A stretch of 64,000 nt of DNA from UMGS1532 sp045542355 (GTDB taxonomy: Bacteria > Bacillota > Clostridia > Oscillospirales > Acutalibacteraceae): NCBI GenBank assembly GCA_045542355.1, contig JAZQKX010000016.1:1-64000 (forward strand). The letters are read 5' to 3'. The notes below the pieces were generated by a model that was not told where the DNA came from, searched no databases, and worked only from the letters and a program-made list of their open reading frames with translations. Below, piece after piece: positions 40,992 through 49,836 of the stretch (the first letter of the stretch is position 1; each line of letters opens with the position of its first letter). The translations under genes and the position numbers were made by a program.

Positions 40992-42649
40992 TAGTTTTCC
41001 TCCGGTTTTGTTTCGAGGGTGGATTTTTTAATCTGTTTTTTTGCATAAAATCCCAAAAGCGCCACCAGCAATATGATGAACACAGCAACAATCGCTATTG
41101 CGGTTTGTAAAATATATTCGGTCTCAAGACCCGAGGTGGTGTCGTAACCCATGTCGGCAAGACCTACGGCATATTTACCGAGGCCCGATTCCTCGCTTCT
41201 GTGGTGTTGATTCAAATTTTCCAACAACTCAGCGGTCAACTCCAGATTGCTGTTGAGTTCGCCTTTGAAATCTTTATTAGACCTTGGATTTTGTAAGGCT
41301 AAATACGAGGTTATAAAATCCACCGAGGCTGTTACAACAACACTGCTGGGAGCATTATCATCGGTTGATTTCTGAGAAAGGGTCAGTAAAGGATATTCCC
41401 GACTTGCAATCTCGGATTCGTCTTCATTTTCCTGACGGCGTTTTTTCTTAGGTAAAACATCAACCTTGTCGGAGCGGGTTTTTAGAATGGTTTTGACATC
41501 CACACCGCTCACACCTTTAACCACCGAAATGGGGGTACAGTTGTCCATTATATACGTGCCACCGCTTTTGTCTGAATTAGCGGTATAATCCGAGCCCTGA
41601 GACATAGCTGTCATCTGGGAATTTTTAGCAAAATAACCCGATTTCTCGGCGCACATCAGGGTATCAGCCTCGGTGACGCTCACTCCCCATTTTCTCAAAA
41701 AAGAATGGAGATTAGAAAGCTTTACATAACGTTCGGAACAAAAGTACATAACGGTTTTGCCATATTCTCCGCCGTTGTCCAAAAAGCTGTTGAGAAGCAC
41801 AATCTCTTCTAAAGTAACATCTCGAACAGGGGCGGCGATGAGAATCATATCATAACCGTTTAGCTTTTCATCTTTAAGGGTAACATTTTCAAAATTGTAT
41901 CTCTTTCCGCTAAGGTAGGATTTTAAATATTCAATGTTCTCCTCCGCACACATATCGGTGATATATGCCACGTTAATGTTTCTGTAGTTTCTAAGGCTCT
42001 CCAGCTTTCCTACTAAAGTCTTTTCTACATTCAAACCCTTGATTTTATCCCTGCCCTTTTTATCCTCGGTTGTTTTAAAAAGCTTGTTCAACGAAAGCAC
42101 AGAGTGTCGGGTAGTGGGAGAGCCGTCAAAATTGGAATAACATGTAACGAACAGGTCTCCGTATTCCAGATCGTATTTTTTGTATTCATCAAGGAAAGCA
42201 TAGGACGAGATAGAAAAGGGGTCTACAAACTCCAGCTTAACATATTCATTAAGCTCAGATATAGTTTTCAGGGTGTTTATAAAAGCATAATAATAATTCT
42301 TATCATCGGTATAAAAGTCGTTGAAATACTCCACATAGGTGCCATTCACAAAGTCCCGCTGACTTGATATAAGGGTCAGGGTAACATCTCCGTCAAGGGT
42401 GGCAAAAAAATCCTTAGTGGAGTCAGCCAACTCCACAGGTGTATACACAACGTCCTCTGTGGGTTGGTCGTCGTAGGGGGTGTTGAGGATGTTGTTGGAC
42501 TTGGCTCCATCACTATCCAAAATCTCACCCTCGCCAAAATTTGGGGTTGTAGCACCAATTCCATCGAAGTCCAGCGCCGATGCCTGTGTGCAAAGCAATA
42601 AGGCGCATAAGAGGGCACAAATCAGCCTCTTTACAAATACCGAACGCAT
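40991..42649 (-). CDS. GldG-like extracellular protein with C-terminal membrane anchor (paralogue 2)
   Basis: 552 residues. A signal peptide (1-25, ending ASA) leads to an extracellular GldG/DUF-type region; it shares with the gene just upstream the layout ILIAAPVRDVTLEEIVLLNSFLDNGG, KTVMYF, LHSFLRKWGVSVTEADTL and VVVTASVDFITSYLALQ. One membrane helix at about 513-535 and a basic tail follow. Compared with paralogue 1 it lacks the acidic cytoplasmic head and N-terminal membrane helix. AAGGAGGG precedes the ATG; 33 bp separate it from paralogue 1. Confidence 0.75.
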   Translation of the reverse strand: MRSVFVKRLICALLCALLLCTQASALDFDGIGATTPNFGEGEILDSDGAKSNNILNTPYDDQPTEDVVYTPVELADSTKDFFATLDGDVTLTLISSQRDFVNGTYVEYFNDFYTDDKNYYYAFINTLKTISELNEYVKLEFVDPFSISSYAFLDEYKKYDLEYGDLFVTCYSNFDGSPTTRHSVLSLNKLFKTTEDKKGRDKIKGLNVEKTLVGKLESLRNYRNINVAYITDMCAEENIEYLKSYLSGKRYNFENVTLKDEKLNGYDMILIAAPVRDVTLEEIVLLNSFLDNGGEYGKTVMYFCSERYVKLSNLHSFLRKWGVSVTEADTLMCAEKSGYFAKNSQMTAMSQGSDYTANSDKSGGTYIMDNCTPISVVKGVSGVDVKTILKTRSDKVDVLPKKKRRQENEDESEIASREYPLLTLSQKSTDDNAPSSVVVTASVDFITSYLALQNPRSNKDFKGELNSNLELTAELLENLNQHHRSEESGLGKYAVGLADMGYDTTSGLETEYILQTAIAIVAVFIILLVALLGFYAKKQIKKSTLETKPEEN

Positions 42650-42682
42650 ATCATGCCCTCCTTTCTTTAAAATCGCAGTCTT

Positions 42683-44404
42683 TTAATAGTTCTTTCTTCT
42701 TAAGAAAATATACACTGCTATGGCGATAAGTCCCAGGGGAATTATGCCGATAAACACAATAGCGATTACAACATTATGAGCATCGGTGGTGGAAACGGTG
42801 AAAACTCCTGAAGTGTCGGAAAGCACCTTTGTCTCCATAATGTGTTTATCCTCGTTCTGTCTTGAGGTTGTGTTAAGCACACTTATGGCCAACATAAAGT
42901 TTCCGTTGTCGGATTTGGAGGTGGTGTAGTAGTTAGTGAGGAAATCCACCGAAGCACAGGCTACAATATGACTTGCGCCCTCCTCTGCCGTATCCTTGGA
43001 AATCAGCATTGCAGGGAGGTTTGTTCCCGCACCCGTTGCTTTCCAAGAAGAATCGTCTACAGGCTTTTTGTAGGTTGACATATCCGCAGTCTGAAGTATG
43101 GTCTCAACGGTACGTGTGCCGTTTGTCTCGGTTTCATAAACCGCCGAAAGACCTACCATGTTGTTGGCAATATAGCCATAGTTGCTGTCGTCCACACCAT
43201 CGGTATAGTCTGTATAAAGAGACTCTAAATAAATGTTGGTGCGGTCGGTGGAATAATAACGGCTGTCGTTTGAATAGTAGGTGTAGTCCTTTTCCACCGC
43301 TATGCCCCACTCCTCTAAAAATGCATAGAGATTGGGAAGCTTGGGAGAAAGGGCGGATGCGAAGAACATAAGGGTCTTACCCTTTTTGCCATCATTATCC
43401 AGCCACTTTTCTATTGCGGATATCTCAGCGGCTTTATAATCAGCGCTGGGAGCACAGATTATCATTACATCATATTTTGATAAATCAGAGTCTGCGATAT
43501 TGTCACAGTTTTCTAAGTTAATTGCGTTTTCGTTGCAAACCTTTTTAAAGTTTTCAACATAGGAGGAGTTGCTGTTTACGGTTACAACCGCTGCAGAGAT
43601 GGCGGTGAGGTTGGCGGTTTTGAATATTCCGTTTGCAACCGCTTGTTCGATGTTATTGCCCGTTACGGTGTAGGTTGCGTAGCCCATAGCCTCATAGTAG
43701 CCTGTCTCGTCGTCGGTCTGTAGTTCATAGCAATCCTTGAAGCTTATAATTCCTCTTTTGGGCTCGGCATTCTCACCCTTTGTGTAACACTCAACCAAGA
43801 TATCGCCATAGTTCATTTTTGAGGTATCTATATCCGCATACTCCTCAAGGATGCTGCTTATAGCCTGTTGGTCGGTGGCATCCACGAATTCTGTGGTGAT
43901 GTTTTTGTTATACTTATTGTATTGCTTAAGCAGATCAACTGTCTGCTTATAATAGCTTCCGCCTGTGGAATCGTAAACGGAGTTGGTGTTGTAGATGTTG
44001 TTTACATCCACATAGTCGTCCTCGCTGAAAATAACGCGAAGCTTGACTTTATAATCCACACCCTTTATAAACTCGATATTCTCCTCGTTTACTGTATACA
44101 TTTTGTCGGCAGTAAGGTCGAGCGTCAAGGGGTAGCGCTCACAAACCACGCTTACCACCACATTGAGAAGAATAACTGCGGCGATGAAAATAGCTGTGAT
44201 TGCGGTGGCATAGGAGCCGTATTTGAGACGGTAGGCGCTTTTGATTTTTGGGGAGTCTGACTGGTTGTTTGCATTCTCCTCGGAATTTTCTGCCACAGTC
44301 TCCTCAGCCACAGCTTCTGCTGTTTCTTGAGTTTTATCTTCATTCAGAGCCACTTCTTGGAGAGTTTCCTCGGCGGCTTCGTTTATCTTTTTCTCGTTAT
44401 CCAT
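42683..44404 (-). CDS. GldG-like ABC transporter auxiliary protein (paralogue 1)
   Basis: 573 residues: an acidic cytoplasmic head (about 1-60), a membrane helix at about 68-90, an extracellular GldG-like domain (LTADKMYTVNEENIEFIKG; VMIICAPSADYKAAEISAIEKWLDNDGKKGKTLMF-like region; VACASVDFLTNYY), and a C-terminal membrane helix ending RRKNY. GldG and GldF form the membrane part of an ABC complex first described in gliding Bacteroidetes; Firmicutes have homologues of unknown substrate. ATG at 44404 follows GCGAGG; the frame opens at 44440 inside the permease gene. Confidence 0.8.
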   Translation of the reverse strand: MDNEKKINEAAEETLQEVALNEDKTQETAEAVAEETVAENSEENANNQSDSPKIKSAYRLKYGSYATAITAIFIAAVILLNVVVSVVCERYPLTLDLTADKMYTVNEENIEFIKGVDYKVKLRVIFSEDDYVDVNNIYNTNSVYDSTGGSYYKQTVDLLKQYNKYNKNITTEFVDATDQQAISSILEEYADIDTSKMNYGDILVECYTKGENAEPKRGIISFKDCYELQTDDETGYYEAMGYATYTVTGNNIEQAVANGIFKTANLTAISAAVVTVNSNSSYVENFKKVCNENAINLENCDNIADSDLSKYDVMIICAPSADYKAAEISAIEKWLDNDGKKGKTLMFFASALSPKLPNLYAFLEEWGIAVEKDYTYYSNDSRYYSTDRTNIYLESLYTDYTDGVDDSNYGYIANNMVGLSAVYETETNGTRTVETILQTADMSTYKKPVDDSSWKATGAGTNLPAMLISKDTAEEGASHIVACASVDFLTNYYTTSKSDNGNFMLAISVLNTTSRQNEDKHIMETKVLSDTSGVFTVSTTDAHNVVIAIVFIGIIPLGLIAIAVYIFLRRKNY

Positions 44405-44417
44405 CTTTGCACCTCGC

Positions 44418-45119
44418 TTAAGACCAACGTTTCTTTTCAAGCATTCTCACTGTGAGGAACAGAAACACAGAGGAGATGCTCAGGAAGAATATAAGGTTTG
44501 AAAAATCCAACACACCTGCCGAAAAGCTGTCATATCTGCTCACAAAGGAGAGCTTTGATATAATGTTTGCCAACCATTCAGAGCCAACCGCGGAGGCAAT
44601 GGTATCCATAAGCATAACGCCCAGCACCACACCAAAGGAAACAACGGCTGATACCAGCTGACTCTCGGTGAGAGAGGAAATGAATATACCAATGGAAATC
44701 AGCGCGGCGCCCAAAAGAAGATTGCCGGAAAGATTGCCGATGTATACTATCCAGTTAGGGGTGGTGAACATTGCGAAAATGAGTTGATTCACAAGTGTCA
44801 GAGTGAAGCAAAGGGCAAACATAGCGAACGCCGCAAAGAACTTACCCATAACTATTCCCCAAAGGCTTACAGGCGCAGTCAGCAATGCCTGATCTACCTT
44901 TAATCTCTTATCCTCGCTCATGAGACGCATGGTAAGGATGGGGCATATAAACATGATTATGTTCATCATTGCGGCAAAAAGGTTGGTTATATTACCGCTC
45001 TGATTCAAAAACAGGAAAAAGAAGAAAAATCCTTGGAAAAGAGCAAATACTGTGAATACCACATATCCCAGCGGTGAAGAAAAGTAGCTCTTAATTTCTC
45101 TTTTAAATATTGCGCTCAT
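44418..45119 (-). CDS. ABC-2 type permease, GldF-like
   Basis: The 233-residue protein has six predicted membrane helices and the family start FKREIKSYFSSPLGYVVF, with RLMSEDKRLKVDQALLTAPVS between helices 2 and 3. It should form the channel of the exporter powered by the ATPase encoded immediately upstream. The start overlaps the ATPase stop by one base (TAATG), with GGAGG upstream. Confidence 0.88.
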   Translation of the reverse strand: MSAIFKREIKSYFSSPLGYVVFTVFALFQGFFFFFLFLNQSGNITNLFAAMMNIIMFICPILTMRLMSEDKRLKVDQALLTAPVSLWGIVMGKFFAAFAMFALCFTLTLVNQLIFAMFTTPNWIVYIGNLSGNLLLGAALISIGIFISSLTESQLVSAVVSFGVVLGVMLMDTIASAVGSEWLANIISKLSFVSRYDSFSAGVLDFSNLIFFLSISSVFLFLTVRMLEKKRWS

Positions 45120-46072
45120 TATTCTACCTCCTCGGTTTCGGTGAGTCTGAGGAATATCTGCTCAAGATTCAGTTCCTCAGCCGACAGTTGCAGAACTGTA
45201 AAGCCCTGCTCAATCATTCGGTTTATCACGGTGGACCGCACGTCTGCGCCATCTTCAACGTATATGGTGTAGTCGAAGCAATTTTCCTCGATAGAATCGG
45301 TGCAATGAACATCGCTTACTCCCTTGATATTGCCGAGAAGCTTCATGGCGGATACCTTTGCATCCGAGCCTGTTGCTTTGATTCTGAGGGTTAGAATGTT
45401 GCTTCCCGAAATCATTCGGGATAGCTCACTGGGGGCGCCGTCTGCGATTATATTACCGCCGTTAATAACTATGATTCTGTCGCACACCGTCTGGATTTCC
45501 GAAAGAATATGGGAAGAAACAATAACTGTGTGATTGCGACCTAAGTGATGTATGAGGTTACGGATTTCGATAATCTGCTTGGGGTCGAGACCAACTGTGG
45601 GCTCGTCTAAGATTATAACATCGGGGTTTCCAAGCAACGCCTGTGCAATACCGACTCTCTGGCGGTAGCCCTTTGAAAGATTCTTGATAAGTCTGCCGTA
45701 TATATCGTCAATTTTAACCAGACTGCATATCTCCTCAATGTGGGGAGCTCTGGGCAGACGCACCTTTTTCAGGTCGTACATAAAGTAAAGATATTCCTTA
45801 ACCGTCATGTCGGGATAGAGAGGGGGAAGCTCAGGAAGATAGCCTATGTGCTTTTTAGCCTCGGTGGGCTGGGTAAGAATATCGTAGCCACCAATTTCCA
45901 CCGAGCCTGTGGTCATGGAAATGTAGCCTGTCATAATGTTCATAATTGTGGATTTACCCGCTCCGTTAAGACCAAGAAGACCTAAAACCTGCCCGTCCTC
46001 AACCTTGAAGCTTACATCCTTTACGGCAACATGTCCGCCGTATTTCTTAGAAAGATTTTTAACCTCTATCAT
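45119..46072 (-). CDS. ABC transporter ATPase, GldA/CcmA-like
   Basis: Powers the Gld-type exporter. 317 residues with Walker A GLNGAGKST (34-42), Q-loop YLPELPPLYPDMTV, signature LSKGYRQRVGIAQAL, Walker B VIILDEPTVGLDP and the switch His in VSSHILSE. The C-terminal 90 residues are an accessory domain as in DrrA/GldA-like subunits. GGAGGG precedes the ATG. First gene of the five-gene cluster ATPase-permease-GldG-GldG-DUF4340, all on the minus strand with minimal gaps. Confidence 0.93.
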   Translation of the reverse strand: MIEVKNLSKKYGGHVAVKDVSFKVEDGQVLGLLGLNGAGKSTIMNIMTGYISMTTGSVEIGGYDILTQPTEAKKHIGYLPELPPLYPDMTVKEYLYFMYDLKKVRLPRAPHIEEICSLVKIDDIYGRLIKNLSKGYRQRVGIAQALLGNPDVIILDEPTVGLDPKQIIEIRNLIHHLGRNHTVIVSSHILSEIQTVCDRIIVINGGNIIADGAPSELSRMISGSNILTLRIKATGSDAKVSAMKLLGNIKGVSDVHCTDSIEENCFDYTIYVEDGADVRSTVINRMIEQGFTVLQLSAEELNLEQIFLRLTETEEVE

Positions 46073-46175
46073 GGTTTGCCCTCCATTTGGGTATATGTAT
46101 TTTCTTTTGGCATAATGCTAACAAAAAAATATAGCAAAAGTATGAACACACCGTTAACAGCAGAATTTCCCACTG

Positions 46176-46206
46176 TAGGGTGACGGGTTCGAATCCTGTC
46201 ACCCTA
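46176..46206 (+). pseudogene. tRNA acceptor/T-arm minihelix (tRNA remnant)
   Basis: TAGGGTG (like a 5' acceptor strand) is followed at once by a T arm, ACGGG-TTCGAAT-CCTGT, and the matching CACCCTA. The D and anticodon arms are absent, so a continuous 12-bp helix with a canonical T loop TTCGAAT forms. AAGCC rather than CCA follows. A precise deletion of tRNA positions 8-48, or convergent evolution of a T-loop hairpin, could explain it. Confidence 0.5.
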
Positions 46207-46464
46207 AGCCTAATCATACATTATATATTATACTATAAAAACCCCAGATTGGCAAGATTTTTCTGTTGCCAAAGCAACAGGAACTACAAATCTGTTTTTA
46301 TAATCGGATTTTGTATTGCTTTGCTTTTTGAAAAACGATTTAATTTTATTATAAATGCTGTTGTTTTACACTTTTATTGACAAACCTCACACATTACTCA
46401 AACAAAATACACCTAATTCTAATGCGGGGGGTTGACTATTGTAAAAAACTTATAACAAATAAAA

Positions 46465-46496
46465 CACCGCCGACTCGTTAGCTTGAGTCTGCGGTG
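46465..46496 (-). terminator. Terminator of the DUF6512 gene
   Basis: CACCGC-c-GACTC (46465-46476) pairs with GAGTC-t-GCGGTG (46485-46496), one mismatch. The minus side continues TTTTATTTG. Confidence 0.75.
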
Positions 46497-46503
46497 ATTT
46501 GTT

Positions 46504-47013
46504 CTATTTTGTCGGGTCGATAAAAATTCCTAAGTCGGGTGGATTAAAGGTAAATACGGCGAACATAATACCTAAAACTACAAGCCCGAAAATTGCAAAA
46601 CCGTGAGCTATCGGTGAGCAGGGTTTCCTGCCTTTCAGCGATTTATACTGAACAAACCAAGCCACCGCCAAGCCTAAAATAAAATCAAAAATATTTAGAA
46701 AGTCTATATTACGCCCAAGGATGCCGCGATAAGTGTAGAAAAACGCGGTGATAAAAAGCATACCGCTTAAAATACCCTTGAGCTTTGCGGGGAAAAAGCA
46801 AGAGTTATTCCTGCCATATTTAAAAAATTCGAAAATTCCAAACAAAATCATAGCCACAAAAAGAAGTTTCAGATGCTCCCAAGTACTCTCGTTCACAGCC
46901 GAAATATATCCCGCCAATCGGGCCTCCCCCGTCCATTCATAGACAAAATGCAGAAGTGACCCCACTGCCGCCGTGAAAACAAATCCAAAAAAGAAAATTC
47001 CCCTTTTCATCAT
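46504..47013 (-). CDS. DUF6512-family integral membrane protein
   Basis: A 169-residue protein with about five membrane helices. LLHFVYEWTG and AVNESTWEHLKLLF are the recognisable family motifs; the charged WEH segment is conserved in this group of small clostridial membrane proteins. Function unknown. GAGGTGG precedes two consecutive ATGs (47013, 47010). It ends with its own terminator and is separated by 60 bp from the downstream end of the deoR-type gene, which may be co-transcribed into it. Confidence 0.75.
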   Translation of the reverse strand: MMKRGIFFFGFVFTAAVGSLLHFVYEWTGEARLAGYISAVNESTWEHLKLLFVAMILFGIFEFFKYGRNNSCFFPAKLKGILSGMLFITAFFYTYRGILGRNIDFLNIFDFILGLAVAWFVQYKSLKGRKPCSPIAHGFAIFGLVVLGIMFAVFTFNPPDLGIFIDPTK

Positions 47014-47073
47014 ACCACCTCTAAAGAGAGTATATGTAGAAAAAGGGGAATTAATTATTGTCTTTTCCTGATG

Positions 47074-47796
47074 CTATTCAGTTTTGAAAGAGATTTCACC
47101 AAGGTCGGTGATGATGTCGGTGATGTCGGTGGCGGTGCAGATTTTAAAGGCGAAGCGTTTGCCCAATTTACTGCCGTCGAAAAGGAAGTAGGATTTTTTG
47201 GAATTCTTAATCATCAATCGACGGAGGGCGGTTTCGGCTTCGGATTGGTCGGAAATTGTGCCCTGCTCGTCAATTCCTTGAGCCGAGAAAAAGCAGATGT
47301 TGGCATACAGTCCCGAAAGGGTCTCCTCAGCTATACTACCCAGCAAAGAGTGGGAATTTTCCACCAGCATACCGCCTGTGAGATAACAGCGGATGTGCTT
47401 TTCTTTCAGCTTTTCAGCAACAAAGGTGCTGTTGGTTATAACGGTTAAATTCTGCTCAGGGGTGAGATATTCCGTTATATGGCTGACGGTTGAGGAAGCG
47501 TCAAGGAAAAGGATATCACCCTCGCGTATTAGTTTCGATGCCTTTTTTGCTATCTTTTCTTTCACCGAAAAATTGCTTTTATTTCTAACGGCAAAGGGTA
47601 TTTCGCGGTTTTCGTAATCAGGTATTGTGGCTCCTCCGTAAAGGCGGGTAATCATACCAGACGCTTCCATTTCGCCCAGGTCTCGGCGAATGGTGATTGG
47701 CGCTACAAACAACTGCTTTGACAAAAAATTTACCGTGCAGTATTTACGTTTTTTCACAATTTCCAAGATATTATTTTGTCTTTCTTTCTTGAGCAT
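47074..47796 (-). CDS. DeoR/GlpR-family transcriptional regulator
   Basis: A 240-residue repressor: an N-terminal DeoR winged helix-turn-helix (RQNNILEIVKKRKYCTVNFLSKQLFVAPITIRRDL) followed by the sugar-phosphate sensor domain (GDILFLDASSTVSHI, LTVITNS, LTGGML, FDGSKLG). It diverges from the glycerol-3-phosphate dehydrogenase and phosphodiesterase genes, so glycerol-3-phosphate or a related phosphate is a plausible effector. GGGAGAAAAG lies before the ATG, which itself is inside a copy of the repeat ATTGTTGTTC found in the neighbouring promoter. Confidence 0.9.
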   Translation of the reverse strand: MLKKERQNNILEIVKKRKYCTVNFLSKQLFVAPITIRRDLGEMEASGMITRLYGGATIPDYENREIPFAVRNKSNFSVKEKIAKKASKLIREGDILFLDASSTVSHITEYLTPEQNLTVITNSTFVAEKLKEKHIRCYLTGGMLVENSHSLLGSIAEETLSGLYANICFFSAQGIDEQGTISDQSEAETALRRLMIKNSKKSYFLFDGSKLGKRFAFKICTATDITDIITDLGEISFKTE

Positions 47797-47877
47797 TGTT
47801 GTTCTTTTCTCCCAAAAAATATGTTCAACTTTGTTTCTTTATCAATTATGGCAACATTTATTGACACATTGTTGTTC
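47795..47877. promoter_or_regulatory. Paired candidate DeoR operators ATTGTTGTTC
   Basis: The 10-bp sequence ATTGTTGTTC occurs at 47795-47804 (over the regulator's own start) and again at 47868-47877 (within the gpsA promoter spacer), 73 bp or about seven helical turns apart and in the same orientation. A related TGTTCAA is at 47822-47828. Spacing and position suit looping repression by a DeoR-type tetramer. Confidence 0.5.
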
Positions 47878-47889
47878 ATTTTTTATAAT
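47861..47889 (+). promoter_or_regulatory. Strong SigA promoter of gpsA
   Basis: Perfect TTGACA (47861-47866) and TATAAT (47884-47889), 17 bp apart. A consensus promoter with a candidate operator in its spacer is expected to depend on repression for control. Confidence 0.88.
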
Positions 47890-47923
47890 TGTATTGTAAC
47901 ATATCTATGAAAGGATGTAAAGC

Positions 47924-48970
47924 ATGAAAACTATCACAATTATCGGCGCAGGTATGATGGGCTCGGCACTCGCCTTTCCCGCACGTGAAAACGGCAACGA
48001 GGTACGCCTTGTTGGCACACATTTAGACCGTGAGATTATCGAGGATTGCAAAAACACGGGTCGCCACACAAAATTCAACAAAGATTTCCCCGAGGGAATT
48101 AAATATTATCAGATTGAGGAAGTAGAGGAAGCCATCGTTGGCGCAGACTTTATCATCTGCGGTGTCAGCAGTTTTGGTGTTGATTGGTTCCGCGATGAAA
48201 TTCTCCCCAAGCTCCATGAAAATGTACCCGTTATTTCGGTAACTAAGGGTCTTATGAACACCCCCGACGGCTCATTGCTTACATATTTGGACCTTTGGCA
48301 GGAAAAATTAGATGAGCTGGGCAAGAATATCCCCCTCAATGCCATCGGCGGTCCCTGCACAAGCTACGAGCTTGTTGCCCACGACCAGACCGAGGTTAGC
48401 TTCTGCGGTAAGGATATGGCAGTGCTTCGCATGATGAAATCCGCAATGGCAACCGATTATTACCACATCAGCCTTTCCACCGATATCGTTGGTGTAGAAA
48501 GCGCTGTTGCTCTTAAAAACGGCTACGCTTTAGGTATTGCTCTTACCATCGGCTTAAACCAAAAGGCTTTCGGCCTTGAGAGCGAACTGCACTTCAATTC
48601 CCAGGCTGCGGTTTTTGGTCAGGCTGTTAGAGAAATGTATAAGCTTCTCAAGCTTCAAGGCGCCGACGATTTTGACAATCTTGTACTGGGCGCCGGTGAC
48701 CTTTATGTAACCGTTTACGGTGGAAGAACAAGACTTGTTGGAATTCTTCTTGGTCGCGGACTCAACATCGACGAAGCAAAGGCAGAACTTAAGGGTGTTA
48801 CTCTCGAATCTCTTGTTGTTGCAGAGCGAGTTGCAAAGGCTGTAAAGGTCAAGGCAGAAAAGGGAGAGGTAAATGCTGAGGAATTCCCCTTGCTTATGCA
48901 CATTGACGAGATTATCACCGCCAAAAAGGAAGTAAACATTCCTTGGGAAAAGTTCACATTTGAAAGGTAA
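47924..48970 (+). CDS. gpsA: NAD(P)-dependent glycerol-3-phosphate dehydrogenase-like protein
   Basis: Interconverts dihydroxyacetone phosphate and glycerol-3-phosphate. The 348-residue protein has the Rossmann start IIGAGMMGSALAFPA, ICGVSSFGVDWF, ISVTKGLM, the catalytic-lysine segment VALKNGYALGIALTIGLN and GAGDLYVTVYGGR, matching the GpsA pattern with differences (GTHLDREII instead of the usual W-R motif). It may be a paralogue specialised for catabolism, since it is paired with a glycerophosphodiesterase under a DeoR regulator. GAAAGGATG precedes the ATG. Confidence 0.85.
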   Translation: MKTITIIGAGMMGSALAFPARENGNEVRLVGTHLDREIIEDCKNTGRHTKFNKDFPEGIKYYQIEEVEEAIVGADFIICGVSSFGVDWFRDEILPKLHENVPVISVTKGLMNTPDGSLLTYLDLWQEKLDELGKNIPLNAIGGPCTSYELVAHDQTEVSFCGKDMAVLRMMKSAMATDYYHISLSTDIVGVESAVALKNGYALGIALTIGLNQKAFGLESELHFNSQAAVFGQAVREMYKLLKLQGADDFDNLVLGAGDLYVTVYGGRTRLVGILLGRGLNIDEAKAELKGVTLESLVVAERVAKAVKVKAEKGEVNAEEFPLLMHIDEIITAKKEVNIPWEKFTFER

Positions 48971-48978
48971 GAATCGCT

Positions 48979-49755
48979 ATGAATTACTGGACACAAAGTG
49001 AAAACAATATTTTCGTTGCCGCCCACAGAGGTTGGCTGGATAAATATCCCGAAAATACCATCGAGGCATTTGCCGCCGCTTTAACACTGGATGTTGACCA
49101 GTTGGAAACCGACGTACGTGTTACCAAGGACGGTGAGCTTGTGCTGATACACGATCCCACCTTGGAGCGCACCACCAACGGTGAGGGTAAGGTTTGCGAC
49201 TACACCCTAGAAGAATTAAGACAACTGGACGCGGGAAACGGCGCAAAAATCCCCACACTCATAGAATTTATGGAGCTGGTTAAAGACCATCCTACAATAA
49301 CCTTGGACATCGAGCTGAAAGAGTATCCCATCGATGGCAGAGACGAGATCGCCTACGACGTTTGCGATAGAACTCTGAAAATTATCGACGACTATGGCTT
49401 CACCGATCGCTGTGTAATCAACACCTGGAACGGCAAACTCCACGAATATATCAACAACACATATGGAGATAAATACAAACAGCACATGTACTATCCCATT
49501 CGTCATTTGGGCGAGGTTACAAGAGACCCTTATGAGTACGGCTACTGCACCTGTGTGTTCGGTTTAGGCACCGAGGTTACCTTTGAGGATGTAAAACAAC
49601 TCCACGATAGAACGGGCATTCAAATTTGGGCGGGAACCTACGCACGCGACGAGAAGACAATCGACACCGCAATCAAAATGGGCGCTGTGCTTATCACCTG
49701 CAACAACCCCGACGAGGTTTTAGAAATTCTGAGAAAAAAGAATCTGCATAAATAA
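48979..49755 (+). CDS. Glycerophosphodiester phosphodiesterase
   Basis: Hydrolyses glycerophosphodiesters (deacylated lipids or polymer fragments) to glycerol-3-phosphate plus alcohol. The 258-residue TIM-barrel protein carries the GDPD motifs AHRG-x-x-x-x-x-PENT (His and Glu/Asn), LETDVRVTKDGELVLIHD-like catalytic region with the second His, and LDIELK. No signal peptide, so it is the cytoplasmic UgpQ-like type. It follows gpsA after 8 bp with AAAGG upstream, forming a pathway in which freed glycerol-3-phosphate is oxidised. Confidence 0.92.
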   Translation: MNYWTQSENNIFVAAHRGWLDKYPENTIEAFAAALTLDVDQLETDVRVTKDGELVLIHDPTLERTTNGEGKVCDYTLEELRQLDAGNGAKIPTLIEFMELVKDHPTITLDIELKEYPIDGRDEIAYDVCDRTLKIIDDYGFTDRCVINTWNGKLHEYINNTYGDKYKQHMYYPIRHLGEVTRDPYEYGYCTCVFGLGTEVTFEDVKQLHDRTGIQIWAGTYARDEKTIDTAIKMGAVLITCNNPDEVLEILRKKNLHK

Positions 49756-49798
49756 CACATAAAAAAAGAGAGTTTTGATAAAAACTTCTGTAAAAGGC

Positions 49799-49831
49799 AA
49801 GAAAAGCGAGGTAGTTAACCTCGCTTTTCTT
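49799..49831. terminator. Bidirectional terminator after the glycerophosphodiesterase gene
   Basis: AAGAAAAGCGAGG (49799-49811) pairs perfectly with CCTCGCTTTTCTT (49819-49831). T tracts are on both sides, serving the convergent membrane sigma-like gene too. Confidence 0.9.
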
Positions 49832-49836
49832 GTTTG

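Larger units (their letters stand above)
46073..46503. other. 431-bp gap with a tRNA-like minihelix and small hairpins
   Basis: No credible gene. It holds the minihelix at 46176-46206, two mutually exclusive small hairpins at 46249-46280 (TTGGCAA/TTGCCAA versus CTGTTGC/GCAACAG), and the terminator of the DUF6512 gene at 46465-46496. The exporter promoter should lie at 46080-46150 on the minus strand, but only weak matches (TTGTTA ... TACATA, spacing 19) are visible. Confidence 0.6.

Noticed and set aside
46180..46380. 66-codon plus-strand frame over the tRNA-like minihelix
   Set aside because: No ribosome site; it reads through hairpins and is low-complexity.
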